From positions 31,266,001-31,330,000 of the forward strand of contig CM057465.1 in NCBI GenBank assembly GCA_030035585.1: 64,000 bases of DNA, given 5' to 3'. Shown one piece after another: positions 11,744 to 23,244 of the stretch. How positions within the stretch are numbered: the stretch's first letter is position 1; every line of letters starts with the position of its first letter. Below the pieces are notes generated by a model that was not told where the DNA came from, did no database searches, and was given only the letters and a program-made list of their open reading frames with translations. The position numbers and the translations under genes are program-made. This stretch comes from Dugong dugon. Taxonomy: Eukaryota; Chordata; Mammalia; Sirenia; Dugongidae.

Positions 11744-11910
11744 CAAACAAACAAACAACCCATTGCTATGGAATCAATTCCAACTCATAGTAATTCTATA
11801 GTACAGAGTAGAATTGCCCCATAGAGTTTCCAGGGAACAACTGGTGAATTCAAACTGCCAGCCTTTTGGTTAGCAGCCTAGCTCTTAATCACTGAGCCAC
11901 CAGGGCCCCA
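11744..11910 (-). mobile_element. AfroSINE, short form (type A)
   Basis: The tail side is AAACAAACAAACAACCC, followed by CATTGCTATGGAATCAATTCC and CCCATAGAGTTTCCAGGG. The head ends in CACTGAGCCACCAGGGCCCC. It is a complete short-form copy on the minus strand with scattered substitutions. Confidence 0.88.
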
Positions 11911-12075
11911 TATAAACACAATACACCTGAAATGTTTACATCCTTAATGAAAAGATAGGCTGTGTTAAAAAATGCAGGGGAAAAAAAAAAAAAAAAACAC
12001 CTTTCTGACTATAGAAAGAACAGCCATGGCTTGAGGTGAAACAAAAAAATAATAATAGCATCACCACCATTATCA

Positions 12076-12286
12076 CTAAACCAAACCAAACCCACTGCTG
12101 TGGAGTTGATTCCAACTCGTAGTGACCCTGTCAGACAGAGCATAACTGCCCATAGGGTTTACCAAGGCTGTAAATCTTTAAGGAAGCAGACTGCCATATC
12201 TTTCTTCTGCAGAGGGGCTGGTGAATTTGAACCACCGACCTTTTGGTTAGCATCCAAGCACTTTAACCAGTGCACCACCAGGGCTT
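12076..12286 (-). mobile_element. AfroSINE, long form (type B)
   Basis: It is complete from the AAACCAAACCAAACCC tail to the head complement CACCACCAGGGCT. The central block reads CTGTAAATCTTTAAGGAAGC and CATATCTTTCTTCTGC, which defines this form. It lies on the minus strand. Confidence 0.88.
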
Positions 12287-12379
12287 ATCATTACTACCTC
12301 TGGAAATTAGTATCCATATTCTTACTTTCACTTGTTACCCTACCTTGCCAGTCAGAGAAAGCTCTACCCGAGAATTAAA

Positions 12380-13150
12380 GAAAGTATTCCAAGATAATAC
12401 CCTATCTCTTGGCTACCTGGCAGAATCTGAATCCCTCAAGATGCTCACAAAATTTAAGCTGGCAATTAAAACAGAAAGAAAGAAACAAGTCACCATAAGT
12501 AAGAGCCAACAAATGATAAACTGATCAACTACGGAATTAGAACTCTTTTCTGGTTATCAGAATTATTAGATGTAGAATATGATAGTTCTGAATGAAATCT
12601 TAAAAAAAAATATGGAATTTTAAATATGAGCAAGGAATAGGAGAGAATGATGATACAGATATGAAAACAAAAGTAGTAAGACTTCTAAAAACGGGAAATG
12701 TATGTCAATACAATTTAAAGAAAACTCTATAGGTAAAAGCTAAGTTTAATCAAATTCAAAATTAATGAACTGGAAAACAGAGAACACATGAATCAGAACG
12801 AAGCACACAAAGATAAAGAAATGGAAAATGAAAAACAGAGATAGAGTCATGGAGAATTGAATCAGAATTCCAGAAAAAAAAAAAATAGAGGAGAGGCAAT
12901 ATTCAAAGCTACATGGTTGAGAAAGTTAAGACTCCACAAATAAACACAAAGGATATCCAGCAGATGAATAAAAAGAAAATCAATGTGGACACATTGTACT
13001 TAAAGTGACAAACACCAAAAAGATCTTAAGCAAAAGATAATTCAACTGACAGCAGAGTTGTAGACTTTTCAGGAGCAAAACTAGAAGCCAGTCTGTAAAA
13101 TAATCTTCAAAGTGCTGAGAGAATCTAACAGTCAAACTCAAATTGTGAAT
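12380..13150 (+). mobile_element. Old L1 (L1M-type) fragment
   Basis: A-rich plus-strand DNA shows the word series ATTCAACTGACAGCAGAGTTG, GAAGCCAGTCTGTAAAATAATC and TTCAAAGTGCTGAGAGAATC. These match a known L1M internal region that describes 'gcagacttc...gaagccag...ttcaaagtgctgaaag'. It is diverged, without intact frames. Confidence 0.6.
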
Positions 13151-13599
13151 ATACATTTTTTTGCAAATACATTTAAAATTTTTAATACATTTTACTTCTT
13201 AAAGCAGTTTTAGATTTACAGAAAAATTATGTAGAAAGTACAGAGTTCCAACATACCCCCTTCCCTGCACACAGTGTCTCCTATTATTAACATCTTACAT
13301 TACTGTGGTACATGTGTTATTACAACTGATAAACCAGTTGATACGTTAATTATTAACAAAAGTCCATATTTTACATTAGGGTTCACTCTTCGTGTTGTAC
13401 AATTCACTCTTTGTGTTGAATAGGTTTTGACAAATGCATAATATCGTGTATCCACCATTACAGTATCATACAGAATAGTTTCAATACCCTTAACATGCCC
13501 TGTTTTTCTTGTCTTTGTCCCTCCTTCTTGCTAAAATTCCTGGTAACCACTGATCTTGTTACTATCTTAAAACATTTGCCTTTTCCAGAATGTCATGTT

Positions 13600-13797
13600 G
13601 CTTTCTCATACTGGGTTTGGATAACACACTTGCTGCTAACTGAAAGTTTGGTGGTTCAAGCCCACACCGACACAACTTGGAAGAAAGGCTTGGCGATCTA
13701 CTTTTGAAAAATCAGCCATTGAAACCCTATGGAGCACAGTTCTACTCTGACACACATGGGTTTACCATGAGTCAGAATTGACTCAATGGCAACTAGT
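13600..13797 (+). mobile_element. AfroSINE-related copy, third form (type C)
   Basis: The head is worn, but GGTGGTTCAAGCCCAC (B box), AAGAAAGGCTTGGCGATCTAC, AGCCATTGAAACCC and ACCATGAGTCAGAATTGACTC follow in order. The middle differs from types A and B and is typical of a third form seen five more times in this window. A T run and then a G run follow the tail (13797-13824). Confidence 0.7.
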
Positions 13798-13824
13798 TTT
13801 TTTTTGGGGGGGGGGGGGAGGGGA
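13797..13824 (+). repeat. Homopolymer T then G runs
   Basis: About ten T followed by about twelve G with one interrupting A afterwards, directly at the tail of the SINE. It is likely slippage at the SINE tail. Exact length in an assembly should be treated with caution. Confidence 0.8.
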
Positions 13825-13900
13825 GAGGTTTTCTTTAATTTGAAGACTCTTCTATTTCTTCTTGAAGCTTGATCATTTCTTTTCATGGCTGTATAATATT

Positions 13901-14073
13901 AAAAAAAAAAAAAAAAAAAAAAACCATTGCCAATGAGTCCATTCCAACTCATTGTGACCCTATAGGACAGAGAAGGACTTCCCTATAGGGTTTCCAAGAA
14001 GTGACAGGCGGATTCAAACTGCTGACCTTTTGGTTAGCAGCCAGATGCTTAACCACTGCACCACCAGAGCTGC
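13901..14073 (-). mobile_element. AfroSINE, short form (type A), with 9-bp target duplication
   Basis: A 24-base A run leads into CCATTGCCAATGAGTCC and the usual tail, ending with the head complement CACCACCAGAGCT. TATAATATT occurs directly before (13892-13900) and after (14074-14082), so the insertion site in the old L1M is clear. Confidence 0.9.
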
Positions 14074-14087
14074 TATAATATTCTATT

Positions 14088-17000
14088 AGCTGTATTGACT
14101 GGTCTTCCTTGTAGGCCTTTGAATATTATGAATGACAGCGTTGTACTTCATGATAGATCTTGAAATGTTCTTTTTGACAATGAATGGGACACCATTCCTC
14201 TTCAATTTATCATTCCCTGCATAGTAGACCATAAGATTGTATGCTTCAAAATGGCCAGTACCAGTCCATTTCAGCTCATTAAGGCCTAGAATATCAATCT
14301 TTACGTGTTCCATTTCATTTTTCACGACTTACAAGTTTTCCTAGATTCATACTTCATACATTCCATGTTCTGATTATTAATGGATGTTTGCAGCTGTTTC
14401 TTCCATTTTGAGTCATGCCACATCAGCAAATGAAGGTCCAGGAAAGTCTGACTCCATCATTAAGGTCATTAAGGTCAACTCTACTTTGAGGAGTCAGCTC
14501 TTCCCTAGCCGTATTTTGAGTGCCTTCCAACCTGAATGGCTCTCTTCTGGCACAATGTCAGACAATGTTCTGCTGCTAGTCATAAGGTTTTCACTGGCCA
14601 ATTTTTTTTTCAGAAGTAGATCATCAGGTCCTTCCTCCAAGTCTGTCTTAGTCTGGATGCTCTGCTCAAACTGTCTACCATGAGTGACCCCAATGATATT
14701 TAAAATACCGGTGGCATAGTTTCCAGAATCACAACAACATGCAAGCCAACACAGTACTACAAACAGACACTTGATGGCACACTATTATTCAAATTTACAC
14801 ACCAACCACCAATGCCAAAGATGAAGAAATAGAAGATTTTTACCAACTTCTGCAGTCTGAAATTGATCAAACGTGCGAGCAAGATTCATTGATAATCACT
14901 GGTGATTGGAATGTGCAAGTTGGAAACAAGAAGGATCTGTAGTTGAAAAACATGGCCTTGGTGATGGAAATGACTCCAGAGATGGCATGATAGAATGCTG
15001 CAAGACCAACGACTTTACTCATTGCAAATACCTTTTCTCAACAACATAAACGGAGACTACACACGGGGATCTCACCTGATGGAAAAGACAGGGATCGAAT
15101 TGACTACATCTGTGGAAAGAGATTATGGAAAATTTCATTATCAGCAGTCAGAACAAAGCCAGGGTCTGACTGCAGAACAGACCATCAATTGCTTATATGC
15201 AAGTTTAAGCTGAAGCTGAAGAAAATGGAGAACAAGTCCCCAAGAACCACAATACAGTCTTGATTACATCCTAACTGAATTTGCGACCATCTCAAGAACA
15301 GATTTTTTTTTTTATTACAGGTTTTGGTTTTTTTTTTAATTGTTGTAATTAAATGAAATTTACATTTCAAGTTAGTCTCCCATACAGAACTTTTTTTTTA
15401 CATACATTGTTAGGAGACCCCAACTGCTCACCCCATTCTGTGACAGCACACTCCTCCCCTCTGCCCCTGATTCCCCATGAACATTCAACCAGCCCCTAAC
15501 TCTCTTTGCCTTCCCATCTCACCTCCGGACAGAAGCCGCCCCTTAGGTCTCTTGTATCTACTTGACTAAGAGTCACACTCTTCACTAGTATCTCCTTATG
15601 TCCCACAGTCCAGTCCAATCCCCATCTGAAGAGTTGGCCTTGGAAATTGTTTTAGTTCTGAGATGATAGAGAGACCAGGGACCATGCTTTCCAGGGCACC
15701 TCCAGTCTCAGTCAGACCATTAAGTCTGGTCTTCTTACTAGAATTTGAGCTCTGCATCCCATCGTTCTACTGCTCCATCAGGGACTCTCTGTTGTGTTCC
15801 CTGTCAGGACATTCATTGGTGGTAGCCAGGCACCATCTAGTTCTCCTGGTTTCAGGCTGATGAAGACTCTGGTTTATGTTGCCCATTCTGTCTCTTGGGC
15901 CAATACTTTCCTTGTGTCTTTGGTGTTCTTCGTTCTCATTTACTCCAAGTGGTTGGGACCAATTAATGCCTCTTAGATGGCCGCTTGCAAGCTTTTAAGA
16001 CCCCAGGCGCCACTCACCAAAGTAGGATGCAGAACATTTTCTTAATAAGTTTGTTATGCCAGTTGACATAGATGTCCCCTGAAAGCACGGTCCCCAGACC
16101 CCGCATCCCTGCTACTCTGTCTCTCAAAGTATTTGATTGTATTGAGGAAACTTCTTAGCTTTGGTTTAGTCCAGTTGTGCTGGCTTCCTCTGTAGTGTGT
16201 GCTGTCTTTCCCTTCACCTAAGATGATCCTTATCTACTATCTAGTTAGTGAATAACCCTCACCCTCTCTCCCCACCCCCGTAACCATCAAAGAATGTTTC
16301 CTTCTGTGTTTAAACCTTTTCAAGAATAGATTTGATACATTGAACATTAATGACCAAAGATTAGACAAGTTATGGGATGACATCAAAGACATCATACATG
16401 AAGAAACAAGATGTCTTTAAAAATACAGGAAAGAAAGAAAAGACCAAAATGGATGTCAGAAGAGACTCTGAAAGGTGCTCTTGAATATAAAGTAGTAACT
16501 AAAACTGAATGAAAGAAAGGATGAAGTAAAAGAGATGAACAGAAGATTTCAAAGAGCCGCTTGAGAAGATAAAGTATTAAATGAAATGTGCAAAAAACCT
16601 GGAGTTAAAAAACCAAAAGGGAAGAACATACTCAACATTTCTCAAGCTGAAAGAACTGAAAGAAAAATTTAAGCCTCAAGTTGCAATTTTGAAGGATTCT
16701 ATGGGCAAAATATTGAGTGACACAGGAAGCATCAAAAGAAGATGGAAGGAATACAGAGTCAATGTACCAAAAAGAATTGGTTGACATTCAAACATTTCAG
16801 GAGGTAACATATGATCAAGAACCAATGGTATTGAAGGAAGAAGTCCAAGCTGCACTGAAGGCATTGGTGAAAAACAAGGCTTCAGGAATTGACATAATAC
16901 CAATTGAGATGTTTCAACAAACAGATGCTGTGCTGGAGGTGCTCACTCTCTATGCCAAAAAATTTGGAAGACAGCTACCTGGCCAACCAACTGGAAGAGA

Positions 17001-18328
17001 TCCATGTTTGTGCCTATTCCAAAGAAAGATGATGCAACAGAATGCAGAAATTATCAAACAATATTATTAACATCACACACAAGTAAAATTTTGCTGAAGA
17101 TCATTCAAAAATGTTTGCAGCTGCACATCAATAGAGAACTCTCTGAAATTCAAGCTGGACTCAGAAGAAGAACATGGGATATCATTGCTGGTGTCAGATG
17201 GATCTTGGCTAAAATCAGAGAATACTAGAAAGATGCTTGCCTGAGCTTTATTGACTATGCAAAGGCATTTGACTATGTGGATCATAACAAATTATGAACA
17301 ACATTGCAAAGAATGGGAACTCCATAACACTTAATTATGCCCATGTAGAACCTGTACATAGGCCAAAAGGGTAACCTTTTGAAAAGAACAAGGAAATACT
17401 GGTGGTTTAAAATCAGGAAAGATGTGTGTCAGGGTTGCATCCTTTCACCATATTTATTCAATCTGTATGCTGAGCAAATAATCTGAGAAGCTGAACTATA
17501 CAAAGAAGAATGCAGCATCTGGACTGGTGGAAGATTCATTAACAACCTGCGATATGCAGATGACACAACACTGCTTGCTGAAAGCCAAGAAGACTTGAAG
17601 CACTTACCAATGAAGATCAAAGACTACAACCTTTAGTATGGATTATACCTCAACATAAAAAAAAACAAAAATCCTCACAACTGGACCAATAAGCAACATC
17701 ATGATAAATGGAGAAAAGATTGAAGTTGTCAATGATTTCATTTTACTTGGATCCACAATCAACGCCCATGCAAACAGCAGTCAAGAAATCAAAAGATGCA
17801 TTGAATTGGGCAAATCTGTTGCAAAAGACCTCTTTAAAGTGTTAAAAAACAAAGACGTTACTTGAAGATTAAGGTGCGCCTGACCCAAGCCATGGTGTTT
17901 TCAACTGCCTCATATGCATGCGAAAGCTGGATGGTGAATAAGGGAGACCGAAGAAGAATTGGTGAATTTGGATTATGATGTTGGCAAAGAATATTGAATA
18001 TACCATGCCCTACCAGAAGAACAAACAAGTCTGTCTTGGATAAAGTACAGCCAGAGTGCTCCTTGGAAGTGAGGATGGCGAGACTTGTCTCACGTACTTT
18101 TGACATGTTATCAGAAGGGACCAGTCCCTGGAGAAGGTCATCATGCTTGGTAAAATAGAGGGTCAGCAAAAAACAGAAAGACCCTCAATGAGATGGACTG
18201 ACACAGTGGCTGCAACAATGGGCTCAAACATAGCAAGACTGATGGCAGGGCACAAGACGGCAGTTTTTCTTTCTTCTGTACATAGGGTCGCTATGAGTCG
18301 GAACTGACTCAATAGCACCTAACAACAG
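14088..18328 (+). mobile_element. RTE1 (BovB/RTE-type LINE), full length with inverted 5' segment
   Basis: The main body (about 14776-18328) is plus strand. It shows an APE-type endonuclease region (ATCACTGGTGATTGGAATGT) and reverse-transcriptase DNA with GTGTGTCAGGGTTGCATCC and GCGATATGCAGATGACAC (Y/F-A-D-D box region). The 3' end is GGTCGCTATGAGTCGGAACTG, then CACCTAACAACA. The first part (14088-about 14775) is the 5' end of the same element in reverse orientation, ending in the 5' tip near CAAACAGACACTTGATGG. TATTCTATT (14079-14087) and TATTCTGTT (18329-18337) are the probable target duplication. An L1 3'-end copy splits it. Frames are broken by many stops and frameshifts; the longest coding pieces are 16717-17070 and 17004-17228. 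It is not active. Confidence 0.88.
15306..16319 (-). mobile_element. L1 3'-UTR copy inserted into the RTE
   Basis: Minus-strand L1, so the A tail appears as the T run at 15306-15313. The sequence parallels the 3' UTR of the large L1 at 33105-34306, for example TGGTGGTAGCCAGGCACCATC, CTTAGATGGCCGCTTGCAAG and GCTTTTAAGACCCCAGGCG. TCAAGAACAGATTT (15292-15305) and TCAAGAATAGATTT (16320-16333) form a 14-bp duplication with one difference. It is 5'-truncated close to the ORF2/3'-UTR boundary, so it never held coding sequence. Confidence 0.9.
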
Positions 18329-18529
18329 TATTCTGTTGTATGGATATAGAAGTTTGTTTATCTATTCACCTATTGAAGGACATATTGGTTATTTCTCTGT
18401 TTTAGCAATTATGAGTAAAGCTCCTATAACATTTGTTTGTAGGTTTTTCTGTGGACATAACTTTTCAATTTATTTTGGTAAATACCTATGAGTGCAATTG
18501 CTGGATTTTAGGGATAGTACAAATGTTTA

Positions 18530-18717
18530 AGTTCTTGACTACTAGCCAAAAGTTTGGTGGTTTGAACTCACCCAGAAGTGCCTCGGAAGACAGGCCTGAA
18601 GATCTGCTTCTTAAAGTTCACAGCCTTGAAAATCCTACGTATCAGCTCTACTCTGCACCTTTGGAGTCGCCATGAGTCAAGATCTACTAGACAGCAACTG
18701 ACAACAACAACAATAAT
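18530..18717 (+). mobile_element. AfroSINE-related copy, type C
   Basis: Words in order: TTGACTACTAGCCAAAAG, GTGGTTTGAACTCACCCAG, GCCTCGGAAGACAGGCCTG, CACAGCCTTGAAAATCC, GTCGCCATGAGTC, then CAACTGACAACAACAACAA. The AAC-repeat tail is the same kind as the RTE tail. Confidence 0.8.
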
Positions 18718-18878
18718 TCAAACCTATGTTTAGCTTTGTAAAAACAGTTAGACTGTCTTCCAAAGTTGTACATTTTTGCATTCCCACCCATAATGAGTGA
18801 GAGTTCTTGTTGCTCCATATCTTCTCCAGCATTTAGTATCATCAGATTTTTGGATTTTGGTCATTCTAGTAGGTGTGT

Positions 18879-19044
18879 CCAAAAAAAACCAAACCCATTG
18901 CCATTGAGTCGATTCCCACTCATAGCGACCCTATAGGACATAGTAGAACTGCCTTGCAGGGTTTCCAAGGAGTGGCTGGTGGATTCCAACTGCAGACCTT
19001 TTGGTAGCAGCCAAACGCTTAACCACTGTACCACCAGGGCCCCA
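18879..19044 (-). mobile_element. AfroSINE, short form (type A)
   Basis: Complete copy from AAAAACCAAACCCATTGCC to CACTGTACCACCAGGGCCCC, inserted into the same old L1M. Relatively few differences from the consensus suggest a younger age than the SINEs at 6-8 kb. Confidence 0.9.
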
Positions 19045-19080
19045 AGAGTTATATAGTGGTATGCAAATACATTTTTCAAG

Positions 19081-20125
19081 AACAAGGATGAACTATAGAA
19101 ATTTCAAAAGAAAATACTGACAAGCATTAACAATACTCACTTTCTTCAGGAAAAAAAAAAAAATCCCAGATGGAAGGTCTGTGCTGCAACAATGAATATA
19201 ACAAAGATTTCCATAACCATAAGGACAAAATTATACAAGTATTGGATGTATACATCAATAAAAATAATATCTAAAATATGATACTTAAGAAAAGATTGAA
19301 CTACAATATCATATAACAAAATCTTTGAAGCTCAACAGTTCTCTTGGTTACAGAATGCTAGAGTTCTTCCATGGTTCAGAAGAAAGGCTAAGACACTGGT
19401 TAATCCTAAAATTGTTAATTTTAAGTATGCATATTAAAGATTTTTGTGGTGATTTTGTCAGTTATTGTTTCTTAGCTTCTGCCTGAAAGGGTAATTACCA
19501 AATAATAGGAATGGCAAAAGCATCTCCAAAAAGTAGAGGTAAAAAATGGAGAGAGAATAAGTGACACAGTGTCAAGATGAGCAAATAGACCCCAGGAAAC
19601 CAAAAGACAAAAGTCAGCTTATGCTTTTTTTGAGCGTTAATTCCTAGACGAACATTAGACAAAAATCTAGAGTTTCCTTCCAACTTTGCAATGTTTTCCA
19701 AAAAATGCTCTGGGAAGTAAAGGACAATGTATAGAAAACAGGAATGAAAATTTAATAAAATGGCAATGGCTGAGAAAGTATGCTGTTATGGAAAATGAAA
19801 AATTATGGATCAGCTAAGAGACAAGGAGAAGAATCATTTAAAGGCCAACAAATCACCACCTTCCCAATCTGTGGAGATGTCTGGCCCAAAATCAAATCCT
19901 CATACCCTGGCATGTCTATTGGATATGTGGCCAAAACGTTAAGTAAGATGTGGAATAATACAAGGAATAGTGAAAAGCATGTTTTTTTAATAATAAGAAA
20001 TGCATGCTGATGGAGACAAATGAGGAGGGTATTAGCAACTGTAAGTCTAAATGTGTGCATTTTACTGTTGTTTTAATAAAGGATTTTGAGTTGTTCTCTA
20101 CTCTTTTTTTTTTTTTTTTAATTGT
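19081..20125. other. AT-rich DNA, possibly decayed L1
   Basis: A-rich on the plus strand with loosely L1-like words, but I cannot align it by eye to a defined part. A T run at 20105-20120 could be the remains of a minus-strand tail. No gene is supported. Confidence 0.4.
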
Positions 20126-20320
20126 GAAGTGAAGTTACTACGGAGATACTAGCATAAAGAAGTGAGACAAGTAGAAAGTCAAAAATAAGATGATAGATAT
20201 AAATCTAAATATATCACAATATATATAAATAGGCTAAACTATCCATTTGAAAGCAAGACTATTAGTCCAGATTTTTAAGAATCCAGCTGCAAGCTGTGTT
20301 CAAGAGATGTAACCGAAATA

Positions 20321-20484
20321 AAAAAAAAGAAAATCCGTTGCCGTCAAGTCAATTCTGACTCACGGCGACCCTATAGGACAGAGCAGAATTGCCCTATTGG
20401 GTTTCCGGGGAGCGGCTGGTGGATTCAAACTGTCAACCTTTTGGTTAGCAGCTGAGCTCTTAACCACTGGCCACCAGGGCTCCG
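20321..20484 (-). mobile_element. AfroSINE, short form (type A)
   Basis: Complete copy from AAAATCCGTTGCCGTCAAG to CACTGGCCACCAGGGCTCC with well kept CpG positions (CACGGCGACC, TTTCCGGGGAGCGG), which suggests a younger copy. An imperfect duplication, AACCGAAATA and TACCTGAAATA, flanks it. Confidence 0.9.
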
Positions 20485-20683
20485 TACCTGAAATACAAGG
20501 ACACAAAATCTGAAAGTAAAAGAATGGAGAAAAATATTCTAGCCAACTACTAGAAGTATGGGGAAACATATTCTTATCAGTTGCTTGCCAAAAGAAATCT
20601 AAGTTGCTGTATCAATATCAGGAAAAAGTAATTTTTAGACAAAAACTATTTTTACGTAAAAACTATCACCCCTTAGTATGAAA

Positions 20684-20858
20684 TGGGAGCGCTGGTGGCA
20701 CAGTGGTTAAGAGCTTGCCTGCTAACCAAAAGGCTGGCAGTTCTAATCCACCAGCCATTCGTTGGAAACGCTGTAACACTATGGGGCAGTTCTACTCTGT
20801 CCTTTAGGGTCGCTATGAGCAGAATCGACTGGACAGAAATGGGTTTGGTTCTTTTTTT
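20684..20858 (+). mobile_element. AfroSINE, short form (type A)
   Basis: Plus-strand copy. The A box is in GGTGGCACAGTGGTTAAGAG, the B box in GCAGTTCTAATCC, followed by GGGTCGCTATGAG and the tail ATGGGTTTGGTTC. About 13 additional bases lie near 20765-20777 compared with the other short copies. Confidence 0.9.
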
Positions 20859-21379
20859 CAGTGCAAAATGTTTCAAATCACTATGAGATTATCACAATTC
20901 TAAAACTAGTATATATGTAATAGCCTCAAATATATAATAATTTAAAAAAACACAAGAATGAGAAAGTGACAAACCACTCTCATAGTGGGAAAAGTGAGCA
21001 TACTTCCCTTAGTAAAAATAATAGACGAATATTTTAGCAACCCAATTAACAAGCTTGTTTTAATAGAAACATATAGAACATGGCAAGCCAGAGTAGACTG
21101 CACATTCTTCTGTAGCTCACTTTAAGTATTTATCAGTAACAACCAATGAAAAGCCTGTAAAGCATGTCTCAATAAATAGGAAAAAAAAAAAAGATTGCTA
21201 TAATGCAAAGATCATTATCTGGCCAACATATAATAAAACTAAAAATCAATCTTAAAAATATACCTCAAAGGAAAACCATTGTGAGGAATATTTTTTTTAA
21301 TCTTGTAAATAGATATTATTGCCTACATAATATTTAGTTTTAGAATTTATTGAGTCTTGTGTTGGATTACATGGCCAAG

Positions 21380-23240
21380 TATTTTAATTTCACATATCTT
21401 TAAAAATTAGTATTGACTATGTTAGTTGCAGAGATATATGCAAAGCTTGTTTATTTTGTTGTTCAAATCATTTAGAACCTTACCTACTTTTTTAATTCCT
21501 CAGTTTCTGAGATAGGTTTATTGAAATTTCCACTGATCATTTTGTACTTGTCAATTTCTCTTGTAAATCTCTCAGTTTTGCTTTATGTATGTATTTCAAG
21601 GTCATTACTCCTTCATTGGAGTTGTTTCTTTTATCACTATGTGTTGTCTCTTTTCATCCTTGACAGTGATTTTTGCTTTCTCTGTTCCAAAGATGTTGTT
21701 ATACCAGATTTTTAAATCTTTCTCCAATCATTTATGGCTTCAAGTGTTATTTTTCTGTTGCTTTCTTCATTCAGGAATATACATCTATATTTTTTGTGTA
21801 TTTGTTTATTTTTAAAATTCAATCAGCATCTATGCCTTGTAAAAAATGAAAGTAACTGTCAACCTCAAATTTAATACCATGTAAACTACTATTACTCAGT
21901 TAGGGTTGTGGAAAGTCATGTATGATTTCATTCTCTCTATAAAATTAAAATTACAGCTGTGAACACTCTGTTCGCCACACAGTTTTCCTAGGAGTTATAA
22001 TTTTGGAAAGATAATACTGTAATTCATGAAATAGAGAAAATAAAATTTGGGGTGGATCAGAAATGCTTAAAGTAGATCTTTTGAAAATACAAATGACATA
22101 AACAAACCTCCCAAAAGACTAATTAAGGGGGAAAGTGGAGGAAGTATAAATGCAATACAGGAAAAAAAATTGCATAATTATAGATACTGTACATTTTCAA
22201 AATTGAATTTCTCACCCAAGGACATTATTCATCTGTCCATTATTTCAGGACTAGTTTTATGCTCCTCAATATTTCTAAATTAAAAACAAATGTTTTAGAT
22301 ATTTAAGATAGTTTTAAAAATTTTCTCCACAAAAGCCTTACATAGTGTTTTTTAGAAATAGACTTAGGAACCTTGTAGGTTTTGTTGCTATTATGCATAG
22401 GATTGCTTTTGTTTCCATATTCTAATTGGCTATCATAGGTGTATAATATTTCTCTTGATTGTTAATGTTTATTATTTTAGTTGTATTAATAGGGTTGCTC
22501 TATTATTTTAGTAGTGTTAATAATGTTTCATGTTTATACCATACCTTACTTTTCTTGAATTTTTTATTCTCGTGAGTGTGTGTATTTGGTTGTCCTATTT
22601 TTGAAGTTTTTCTGTTTTTTGTTAGTTTATTTGTTTTTACATAAAGGGTGCATACTTTGAGGCTTTGTACTCTTGATTTAAAAAAAAAAAAAAAATCATT
22701 TGCCCTCACCTAGGAGTAACATTTTGTGCAAGTTTAGGCTAAATAGAGAATTACATAATTGTGAGCCTTTCTCTCCTCAGAATTCTACACGTTTCTCTTC
22801 TGTCTTCCAGCATTTAATTTTTTTTTTTTTTAATGAAAAGCTTAGAATGAGTCTGATTTTGTTCAAATAACCTGTATGTTTTATTTTGTTTTGTTTTGAG
22901 TATATACGACGCTTTGCTTTATTATTGAAATTTAGAAATTTCGCTGGTATTGACAGTTTAATTTCCCTGGAGAATCACTTTTTTATTTAGTTTAAGTGCA
23001 TTATTTTCTATTATTTCATTGATTGTTGGTTTTGCCTCTATCTACTTCAAATTCTGCTTCTGGATCCCCTCTCGTACAGATACTGCATCTCTGGAGTATT
23101 GTCTAAATCTCTCTTTCTTTTTCTTCTTGTTTTCTCACTCTTCAATCCACATTTCTTGTTTTCTTCTTCTTATTTTTTTTTATTCCTGAACACTACCTAA
23201 AACTGGATAACTATTTCCTCATTTGATCAATAAGAGTGCT
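21380..23240 (-). mobile_element. Old L1 ORF2/ORF1-region remains
   Basis: T-rich plus strand whose words parallel the antisense of the large L1 near 37.6-39.1 kb, for example TACTTGTCAATTTCTCTTG, GTTTTGCTTTATGTATGTATT and, further right, TATTTCATTGATTGTTGG and CAAATTCTGCTTCTGG. Divergence is high and borders are approximate. Confidence 0.5.
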
Positions 23241-23244
23241 AGAA

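Larger units (their letters stand above)
13170..19080 (-). mobile_element. Old L1M 3' region serving as target of a nested insertion stack
   Basis: Pieces of one minus-strand L1M copy can be followed across the stack. They are 13170-13600 (TTAGATTTACAGAAAAATTATG, TACATTAGGGTTCACTCTTC), 13828-13900 (CATTTCTTTTCATGGC), 18329-18520 (TTCACCTATTGAAGGACATA, GTGCAATTGCTGGATT) and 18720-18880 (GACTGTCTTCCAAAGTTG, CATTCCCACCCATAATGAG). The order is that of the family, so later insertions split a once continuous copy. Confidence 0.7.
20130..21290 (+). mobile_element. Old L1M ORF2 endonuclease region, split by SINEs
   Basis: Words such as CTGTGTTCAAGAGATGTAACC, ATACAAGGACACAAAATCTG, TATCAATATCAGGAAAAAG, ATAGAAACATATAGAACATG and CAGAGTAGACTGCACATTC follow the order of the L1 ORF2 5' half. 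Two AfroSINEs (20321-20484 and 20684-20858) interrupt it. All frames are broken. Confidence 0.6.

Noticed and set aside
13797-13824. T then G homopolymer as a possible regulatory G-run
   Set aside because: It directly follows a SINE tail and is best explained by slippage or an assembly artefact.
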